Source of the DNA: Thraustochytrium sp. TN22
Taxonomy: Eukaryota > Sar > Bigyra > Thraustochytrida > Thraustochytriidae
Direction of reading: 5' to 3'
Assembly: GCA_013306675.1 (NCBI GenBank)
Contig: JABLUY010000337.1
Coordinates: 1 to 31,221 of the forward strand
Length of the DNA stretch: 31,221 nt
The notes under the pieces were generated by a model. That model made no database searches, was not told where the DNA came from, and worked only from the letters and a program-made list of their open reading frames with translations. Positions 18,401-23,497 of this stretch are shown one piece after another. How positions within the stretch are numbered: position 1 is the first letter of the stretch; each line of letters begins with the position of its first letter. Position numbers and translations under genes: made by a program.

Positions 18401-18514
18401 CTCGAGGCGCCCGATGGCCTCCTTGGCGGCGGCCAGGGCGGAGCTCAGCGTCAGGGCCGCATCGTCGCCGGAGGCCGCGGCTCCGGCGCTCGGCGGCGCG
18501 GGCGGGTCTGCCAT
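15422..18514 (-). CDS. CHAT/caspase-like domain fused to RIG-I/Dicer-type DExH helicase
   Basis: This is a 1030-residue single-exon protein. The N-terminal ~340 residues are unrecognised, with an acidic segment. Residues ~350-520 look like a CHAT (clan CD peptidase) domain: MRVLAVVLV strand, VLHIIASRS (H407), VCFSACDT with C462 at the expected nucleophile position, then GVPGLLMPDCATIFFRALY matching the usual helix. The typical catalytic GHG is replaced by S-R-S (S411 for His). Residues ~605-1015 form an SF2 helicase: RGFQ, APTGAGKT (630-637), ITGGMLLNFL, DECQHA (from D725), GLTA, TLVFVERR, LVATSAVQEGFDIS (about 950-964) and QCRGRARKQGS (near 983). DECx in motif II and QxRGRAR in motif VI are features of the RIG-I/Dicer helicase group. 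RNase III, PAZ, CARD and the RIG-I C-terminal domain are absent, and the insert between the two RecA lobes is short. A nucleic-acid sensing or defence role is inference. Confidence 0.8.
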   Translation of the reverse strand: MADPPAPPSAGAAASGDDAALTLSSALAAAKEAIGRLEKGEPLPDARWRDLELPDDSHADGDAARRALFTARTADRKAVRERVPGGYKLKWIETNTQKLMKDANGVRVADHNRRLGDDEEEVAGVKIYTCNCFLLPNNRKNIPGGTRRDLEASDNDRFGGFPFRIDAGGRISTTEGSSGSSGAGARARRTVNTVPQSKRIEVTFAPPGYAPRVVVWEYFPEDDALQSILEDLRHDLENIERDSLLHLSVLPVVRGPDAPTTDAERDEKKEESDDDDGDNGEAEKEEVLDDRLLHNEHASEQAAPSALDAEVTRDDPDWVNVDSQGKSKRRKHRGALSAVDAQRSADDDDVAGSPMRVLAVVLVGSHGEPGGWEDEVDALTSFDVTQELVHSCTELQAALNSQADVLHIIASRSDSAAESGATFKTLKSGEQLSNQNMFDRVAEWLSLRDPTNGKAFVCFSACDTIELCKGLAAQHGDRLYAAIGVPGLLMPDCATIFFRALYKAISALGVARLVNLSEAYTSAVVRVRKKYEPLRDSTDSDCPPAIVLPLPTAAAWTRVLRPEKLREAAKKEPNPWLRRAYEGHALSVEFAQATSKVVMLRPIFLRGFQTRLVQQVLGAFSMGKNAVVHAPTGAGKTAIAAVVLRYLCPELAVFVVPTVVLMFQQARVIEEVTGFRVARACGGMSPESWDELRHFNVVCITGGMLLNFLEHSVDVRRSIDLLVLDECQHAKGNSDFMKIASAFSADPAQATPCLGLTACVEAKQCDQLKMQEAARQLLDAIGLGRGEAFLLHDPEAPVQDIRTEIKLTDPVNVDEKEDECRSAFETFQIGPALLESELAYVADLNKNNSTGSGVIYIGESSAEPGRAIATGPVLQLADLLRAAAEQGRLGRTLVFVERRCDAQRVSEYVRLVLSDAGVRTDYVVGTQDQTWKHQLQTVASFRLGEINVLVATSAVQEGFDISECDRVVTLTPPTAMHKLVQCRGRARKQGSELIIFTTEKDSKKLQRLQLMEAMQAELVRRLARDSSDVH

Positions 18515-18895
18515 GGTCGCCCGCCTGCCTCCGAGGACAGCACGATTGATCGTTTGGTCGCACCGATTCGCGCGGGAAGCTTGGCGTGACTTGGTGCTCT
18601 GTCGCTTTTCGAGCCTCTATGGCTTTAGGAAGACAGGCCGGTGGCGTCCCTGGAAGCGGGAGCGCACGAGGATTCCCGTGGCGAGCCTCGAGGGCGGAGA
18701 AGGGAGCGAGATCTGGCGAGAGGCCAGCAAGGCAGTGCCGTGCAGCGAGGAGTACACGTTGGCATGGTTATTTCACTTCTCTACTTGCCCAGGCTTTCAG
18801 GTTTTGCGAGGCTGCTCCAGCCTGAGCAGCCAGTATTGAACATGCGTGCCGACGACGGCGCTGCGGTGTGGCGAGGCCGCCGCGATGTATGATTG
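18515..18895. other. Intergenic region upstream of CHAT-helicase gene
   Basis: These 381 bases hold the helicase promoter and the 3' end of the first RING gene (both minus strand). An 8-bp perfect inverted repeat, GGCTGCTC at 18810-18817 and GAGCAGCC at 18824-18831 with a 6-base loop, lies 65 bases beyond the RING stop codon and could be a 3' UTR hairpin. No gene is supported. Confidence 0.5.
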
Positions 18896-19780
18896 TCATG
18901 GGAGGCTGGCAATGTAGGCGCGGAGAGAGATAGGATTGGGTATGGGGTCGTCCGGGTAGGCAAAGTCGTGGATGGTGGCACGGCACATGGGGCACTTTGG
19001 TACGCTTCTATTGTTGCGGGCGGTCTGGTCTATGCGGTGCATGCAGCGGCCGCACAGGTAGTGGTTACAGGGGCGAAGCACGACGACGTTGTCGGCGATG
19101 CTGTTGCTCTGGCAGACCGGGCACTCGAGCGGGTTGCGGTCCTCGACGGCTTGCTGCTCCTTGCGGAGCGCCTGGCGAAAGTCCTCAAGACAGGTCTCTT
19201 TGCAGCTGTCAATATTGGTGCGGTGAGCGACGAGCATGCGCTCCGTGACGGTGGTGAGATTGCTGATGAGACCGGTGGCCGCGAGTTGCTCGTTGAGCGC
19301 TGCAATCCGCTCGCTGACGACGGTCTTTTGGTTCTCTGCCTCTCGTTTCAGGTCCCGCTGCAGGCGCTCGAGCGCGGCGCTCGCCTCCTTCTCGGTGGCC
19401 ACGTGCATGAGCGCAGCGATCGCGGAAGTGAGGATCGCGCGCAGGGCGTCCTTGGCCCTCGCGTCCTGGTCCTCGAGGCGGAGCGCGCCGTCGATACGCG
19501 CGGTGGGCGCCTCCTGCCGCGCCCCGAGCGCCAGGCCTGCGACCGAGGCCACGAGGGTCCCGGCAATGAGCACGAGCGTGACGAGCAAGCCGACGCCGCT
19601 CCACGCCTCGCTCGCCTGCGTCTCGAGCAGCAGCGGCACGAGGAGGGCGAGGCGCCGCGGCTCCTCTCTGAACCACGCGAGCACTGCGTCCAGCGCCTTG
19701 GACCCGAGCGTGGCCACGAGCCACGCGCTGATGGGGGCCGCGCCCATGACCAGGGCCACGTTCGCCACCGCCGACAGCAT
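18896..19780 (-). CDS. Membrane RING-finger protein (probable E3 ubiquitin ligase), paralog 1
   Basis: This 294-residue protein ends in a C3HC4 RING at about residues 220-270: CPVC (from C220), then LRPCNHYLCGRC and CPMC. RING domains recruit E2 enzymes for ubiquitin transfer. Hydrophobic segments at about 2-25, 42-52 and 61-86 suggest membrane anchoring. A helical, probably coiled-coil region (about 100-200) separates them from the RING. A short conserved tail after the RING reads DFAYPDDP. It is clearly paralogous to the next gene upstream (20145-21227), sharing SGVGLL near the membrane helix, ALNEQLAATG, ERMLVAH and the whole RING plus tail. The frame stays open upstream to an ATG at 20170, but that extension overlaps the neighbour's stop codon and has no counterpart in the paralog, so I chose 19780. 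Substrate and membrane are unknown. Confidence 0.82.
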   Translation of the reverse strand: MLSAVANVALVMGAAPISAWLVATLGSKALDAVLAWFREEPRRLALLVPLLLETQASEAWSGVGLLVTLVLIAGTLVASVAGLALGARQEAPTARIDGALRLEDQDARAKDALRAILTSAIAALMHVATEKEASAALERLQRDLKREAENQKTVVSERIAALNEQLAATGLISNLTTVTERMLVAHRTNIDSCKETCLEDFRQALRKEQQAVEDRNPLECPVCQSNSIADNVVVLRPCNHYLCGRCMHRIDQTARNNRSVPKCPMCRATIHDFAYPDDPIPNPISLRAYIASLP

Positions 19781-20144
19781 CGTGCCGCGGCGACAGGCGC
19801 GCCTACGACCGGCGGCCGGACCTGCCGCGAGCCCGTCGCGCGCCCCGCCGCGCCGCGCCGCCACCCGGGCCTCTCTCTGGCCGGCCCAGGCCTCCCGGGT
19901 TTGCCTGAGGCCCTGGGCACGCACGGACGACACGAGGAGGCGGAGAACGAGGAGCGCGACGGGAGCGCGGCGGGCCAGCGCAGCCCAGCCCAGCGCAGCG
20001 CAGCGCAGCGCACGAGAAGGCCATCCGTGGCAGTGCAAAGCGAGGAGAGAGCAAACTCGTGTAAAATTCAATCGGCATGGACGGACACCTCTGGAGACCA
20101 GGCACTGCACTGCCAAGCCGAGTGAGAGGCGTCCTCCTTGCTCG
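19781..20144. other. Spacer between the two RING genes
   Basis: These 364 bases separate two same-strand paralogs and include a GCAGC/GCAGCCCA run (about 19977-20010). No gene is supported. The RING paralog 1 frame is open across it but reads as Arg/Ala/Leu-rich filler. Confidence 0.45.
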
Positions 20145-21227
20145 TTAATAACCGTCACCATCCCCCGCATCTAGTAGGCCTAGGCCTGGCGGACTCCATC
20201 CGTAAGTTAGCGAGAGGCCGTCGATGTAGTCGCGGAATGCCGCGCGGTGAAAGATTGGGTCCTCCGGGTAAGCAAAGTCGCGGATGGCGCCGCGACACAT
20301 GGGGCAGCTTCGACTGGCACGCCTTTTTTGAGCTTCGTCAGTCATGCGGTGAGTGCAGCGGCCACACAGGTAGTGCCTGCAGGGCTCGAGCACCACGAGA
20401 TTCTCGGCGATGTTGCTATTTGTACAGATTGGGCACTCAAGTGGGGTGCGGTCTTCGACAGCCTCGCGGAACTCCACAAGGCAGGTCTTCTTGCACTGCT
20501 CGAGAGCGGTGCTATGGGCGAGGACCATGCGCTCTATGACGGTTTCAAGGTTGCTGAAGATACCAGAAGCCTCGAGCTGTGCGTTGAGCGCCGCCGCGCT
20601 GTCGGCGACGATGCCCTCTTGATTCTCCGCCTCAACCTCCAGATTGTTTCGCAGACGCTCGATCGCGACTTCCGCTTCCGCCTCGGAGAGGCTTTCCGCA
20701 AGCTCGGTGATCCCGGAGCTGAGATGAGCGCGCATAGCCTCTTTAGCCCTGTTGTCCTGACTCTCGAGGCGAAGCTCGCCATCGAAAAATGCACGAGGCC
20801 CCATCTGCCGCACTCCGGCGTTCTCGGTCGGTGGCTCCTTCGTCGCTGCGGGCGACTCGGCAGGTGCGTCCCGGTGCCCAGCTGACATTGCGTCAGCTGC
20901 CTCGCTAGGCGCGTCTTGCTTTGTCCAAGGCGCGAGTAGCTTTGCCCTGGACACGACTTGCTTCGCCACAGACATGCCTTGCTCCGCCCACGACTTGCCT
21001 TGCTTCGCCCACAACTCCTCGCTCGGCACGCCTTTCAGGCCCCAGCGCACCAGTTCTGCCACCAATTCAACCAGAACGCAGCCGAGGAGCAGCACGAGCG
21101 TGCTCACGAGACCAACGCCGCTCCATCTCTTGTCCACGAGCGCTCCGCCCACCGCCACCTCAAGCAACATGGGTAAGAGGAACATGGCGTGCTCCGGCTT
21201 CGCCAGCCCGCCGACTCGAGCTGTCAT
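20145..21227 (-). CDS. Membrane RING-finger protein (probable E3 ubiquitin ligase), paralog 2
   Basis: This 360-residue protein is the tandem paralog of 18896-19780. A hydrophobic helix (about 36-60, starting WSGVGLVSTLVLLLG) aligns with the helix of paralog 1. A helical region with ENQEGIVADSAAALNAQLEA and IERMVLAHST follows, then a C3HC4 RING at about 265-315 (CPIC, LEPCRHYLCGRC, CPMC) and the same DFAYPEDP tail. It differs by a stretch at about residues 72-105 made of seven-residue units beginning AKQ or AEQ, absent from paralog 1, and by an extra C-terminal ~20 residues. The start was placed at the ATG where homology with the paralog begins. An ATG at 21437 would add 70 residues with many Arg/Ser/Ala and no acidic residues, which could be a mitochondrial presequence, but third-base GC there is weaker. 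Confidence 0.8.
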   Translation of the reverse strand: MTARVGGLAKPEHAMFLLPMLLEVAVGGALVDKRWSGVGLVSTLVLLLGCVLVELVAELVRWGLKGVPSEELWAKQGKSWAEQGMSVAKQVVSRAKLLAPWTKQDAPSEAADAMSAGHRDAPAESPAATKEPPTENAGVRQMGPRAFFDGELRLESQDNRAKEAMRAHLSSGITELAESLSEAEAEVAIERLRNNLEVEAENQEGIVADSAAALNAQLEASGIFSNLETVIERMVLAHSTALEQCKKTCLVEFREAVEDRTPLECPICTNSNIAENLVVLEPCRHYLCGRCTHRMTDEAQKRRASRSCPMCRGAIRDFAYPEDPIFHRAAFRDYIDGLSLTYGWSPPGLGLLDAGDGDGY

Positions 21228-21702
21228 AGTCTTGCCACTTCCGCTCGCTGCGCGGGGCGCCGAGACTGCCCGGGCGGCCCTGCGCAAGCCCCTCGCGCGG
21301 CCCGCTACGCCGCGCAGTACCGCGCAGCGACTGGCAGTGCGGCGCGGGGCAGAGAAGGATGAAAAGGATTTGCTCAATCGGGGAACGCGACGAGAGCCTG
21401 AGCCTGGCTGACGTGTGAGCAAGGCACTCCGAGTCATCGCTCGTAAACAGCCAATGAAAAATAACAGAGCTCATCACGATTCGAGCTCGTTCTTCACACG
21501 CTCGCTTGCTCGTCAGTTGCTGCTCGTGTCGTCAGTGGTGTTCTGCAAAATCCACTGTTGAACAAAACGACGTAGCCCAAAATGAAGAACTCGAACGGAG
21601 TCGGTCTCCAGGTCGGTCTCCAGCAGTGTTCTTTTTTATTACTTTAGTACATCATCGGTGTCGGTGCGTTGTGCTACATCATCGGTGTTGGTGCGTTGCG
21701 AC
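21228..21702. other. Intergenic region between RING paralog 2 and DsbA-like gene
   Basis: These 475 bases hold the promoter/leader of RING paralog 2 and the 3' UTR of the DsbA-like gene. The right end contains two small tandem repeats (listed separately). No further gene is supported. Confidence 0.45.
21601..21701. repeat. Two short tandem repeats in the 3' region of the DsbA-like gene
   Basis: A 12-base unit (TCGGTCTCCAGG) occurs twice at 21601-21623. A 27-base unit beginning TACATCATCGGTG occurs twice head to tail at 21648-21674 and 21675-21701 with few differences. The second array ends directly at the stop codon of the minus-strand DsbA-like gene. Confidence 0.75.
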
Positions 21703-22341
21703 TCAAATGGCTTGGGGCTTGGCACGACCCTCAATGGCCTCGACGAAGACGTCGACGGGCTGGCCGCCGGAGAAGACGGGCTGGCCGTCGAAGAAGAAAG
21801 TGGGCACGCCGGAGATGCCACGGCGCGCGTTGAGGAGGGCCTCCTCACGCACCTGTTGCTGCACGTCGGGCAGCGCGACGAAGCGGAGCGCCTCGTTGAC
21901 GTCGGCCAGGCCGGCCTCGGTGGCGGCGGCGCGCAGGACCTCGTCGTCGCTGACGAGCAGGCCGTCGTGAAAGTACTGGCGGAAGAGCACCTCGACGAGT
22001 CGGTGCTGGTCGCCCGGGCTGCCGCGCTCGCTGGCGAACTTGAGCAGCGCGTGCGCCTTGACCGTGTTGGGCGAGCGGTCGCACTTGCCGGTGAAGTCGA
22101 CGCCGGCGCGGCGGCCCGCCTCCTTGAGATGCGGCGGCACGCGCGGGTTGCCTGGCGTTGCCGGCGCCTTGGCCATGCCCTCCTCGGGCATCTCCGGCCG
22201 CAGCAAGAAGGGTCTCCAGGTCACGGTCGCCTCGCGCCCGGTCTTGGCGAGCGCCGCGTCAAGGTTGCGCTTGCCCACCCAGCACCACGGGCACAGCACG
22301 TCCGACACGATCTCCACCGCCAGCGTCTGCCGCGTCGCCAT
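21703..22341 (-). CDS. DsbA/FrnE-like thiol-disulfide oxidoreductase
   Basis: This 212-residue thioredoxin-fold protein belongs to the DsbA family, FrnE/2-hydroxychromene-2-carboxylate isomerase-like branch. The opening VEIVSDVLCPWCWVGKRNL contains the redox pair C17-P18-W19-C20. The typical helical insertion follows (HALLKFASERG, LVEVLFRQYFHDG), and the cis-proline strand is GISGVPTFFFDG with P180. Family members act as dithiol oxidoreductases or glutathione-linked enzymes. There is no signal peptide or membrane segment, so it is more likely cytosolic or organellar than secreted. Length is normal for FrnE-like proteins. The first ATG gives the usual N-terminus of the family. A GCTC tetranucleotide run lies just upstream. 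Confidence 0.9.
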   Translation of the reverse strand: MATRQTLAVEIVSDVLCPWCWVGKRNLDAALAKTGREATVTWRPFLLRPEMPEEGMAKAPATPGNPRVPPHLKEAGRRAGVDFTGKCDRSPNTVKAHALLKFASERGSPGDQHRLVEVLFRQYFHDGLLVSDDEVLRAAATEAGLADVNEALRFVALPDVQQQVREEALLNARRGISGVPTFFFDGQPVFSGGQPVDVFVEAIEGRAKPQAI

Positions 22342-22366
22342 TCTGCTCGTCGTGCGAGCTCCAGGC

Positions 22367-22391
22367 CGCTCGCTCGCTCGCTCGCTCGCTC
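22367..22391. repeat. GCTC tetranucleotide repeat
   Basis: About six GCTC units lie 26 bases upstream of the DsbA-like start codon (minus strand). The same tetranucleotide run precedes the bHLH gene at 404-429. Confidence 0.75.
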
Positions 22392-22649
22392 ACTGTCCGA
22401 TGGGGTCTGCCCGCGCCCCAATCTTGGTTTGCCGCCGCGCCGCGCCGCGCGAGACCGCCCTCGGGTCGGCGCCTCGGCGCATCCCGGACCCTCGCCCGCC
22501 TCCTCGACGCCGACGCCCTCGCCGCCGCCGCCGCCGCCGCCGCGCCTCGGAGCAGCGGCGGGCCGGGAGAGCAGCGGGCGAGCGAGCGACGCCTGCGCCG
22601 CGGCGACGGCACGTCCTCCGCTCGCTCCCGCAGACTGGAGTGCGGCAGG

Positions 22650-22874
22650 ATGGCCAGGTCCTTGCCGGGCGGGTTCCGCTTCACGACCTCGCGCAGGGGC
22701 GTCTGCCTGCTGCAGCGCGGCGCGGTGGACGTGCGGCTGCTGCACGATGAGCAGAGCATGGCCAGCAAGACGTTGGTGCCGATGCCGTCGTCTGGGAGAG
22801 CGTTGGCATCCACTGAGCCCGCTTGCATACTGGCAGCTCTACGAGAAGCCACTGCAGCTCTCGCTAGCTCGTAG
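22650..22874 (+). CDS. Possible small protein of unknown function
   Basis: A 74-residue open frame starts at an ATG in a good context (GCAGGATGGCC). In its first ~49 codons nearly every third base is G or C and the second base is the most AT-rich, as in the confident genes nearby. After about 22790 the bias fades, so the true 3' end or an intron may lie there. No motif is recognised. The complementary strand also has an open frame here (up to 22900) whose third bases coincide with these, so the strand is uncertain. A short minus-strand stretch at about 22920-22985 also reads protein-like. Confidence 0.3.
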   Translation: MARSLPGGFRFTTSRRGVCLLQRGAVDVRLLHDEQSMASKTLVPMPSSGRALASTEPACILAALREATAALASS

Positions 22875-23414
22875 ACTGGGCCCTTTTGCTCCAGCATCAC
22901 CGTCGTCTGCGAGTTCTCCTGTCATCATGATCGCCTCGAACAGGTCGAGCAGATGCACCGTGACGGCTTCTTGGTCTCGACACTAGCTCATGCAACGCGG
23001 CCAAACAACCAAGCAGCCAAGCAGCCAAGCAAAGCGCTGTCGTGCACAATCTCAGACCTCTCGTCTCTCTCTCCTCTGTCTCGTCGTCCCTCCATTTAAT
23101 TCTCTCTCCGTCTCGTCGTTGGTCACCGCATAGCACGGTTTGACAGCGAGGTCGGGCAGGAGTTCCGGGTTCCGCAGGCCTCCCCCCCAGCTGTTCGACG
23201 CCGTTGGCGCGGTGTCTGGCAAGTGGAGAATCGGCGCCGGCGCAAGTGGCGGCGGGCGGCCGCAAGTGGCGGCGTGGGACTGGGACCGATTCTCAGCAGG
23301 GGGCGAGTTTGTGCCCGGCGGCGCTCAGCTGGGAGGGAAAAGCAACTCGCAGCCTGATCGAGGCGGCGCGGCGCGATCAAAACCCAAGCCAGAGAGGCAG
23401 ACCCGAATCGAGAG

Positions 23415-23478
23415 CAGGCAGCGGCAGCAGCAGCGGCGGCGGCGGCAGCAGCAGCAGCAGCAGCAGCGGCGGCAACGG
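23415..23478. repeat. CAG/CGG triplet repeat in 5' leader
   Basis: Interleaved CAG and CGG triplets lie just before the ATG at 23498 of the HPPD-like gene. They are probably transcribed in its 5' UTR. An in-frame open stretch exists across them but has no ATG. Confidence 0.7.
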
Positions 23479-23497
23479 CAGGCAAGGCACGACGAGC

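Larger units (their letters stand above)
22342..23497. other. Divergent region between DsbA-like and HPPD-like genes
   Basis: Most of this 1.16 kb looks noncoding: a GCTC run (22367-22391), GCC/CCG-rich sequence (about 22440-22560), and CAG/CGG triplets in the leader of the HPPD-like gene (about 23415-23478). The stretch 22650-22985 is different. It shows coding-like third-base GC bias with competing frames on both strands, described as a tentative small gene and as a finding. Confidence 0.45.

Noticed and set aside
8639-18514. A TPR-CHAT defence island analogous to bacterial gRAMP/TPR-CHAT
   Set aside because: The TPR gene is far from the CHAT gene, on the other strand, and fits nephrocystin-3; eukaryotic neighbourhood gives no operon evidence. 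Only the CHAT-helicase fusion itself is kept as a finding.
18896-20170. Longer start for RING paralog 1 at 20170
   Set aside because: It would overlap the stop codon of the upstream gene, reads as low-complexity filler and is not shared with the paralog.
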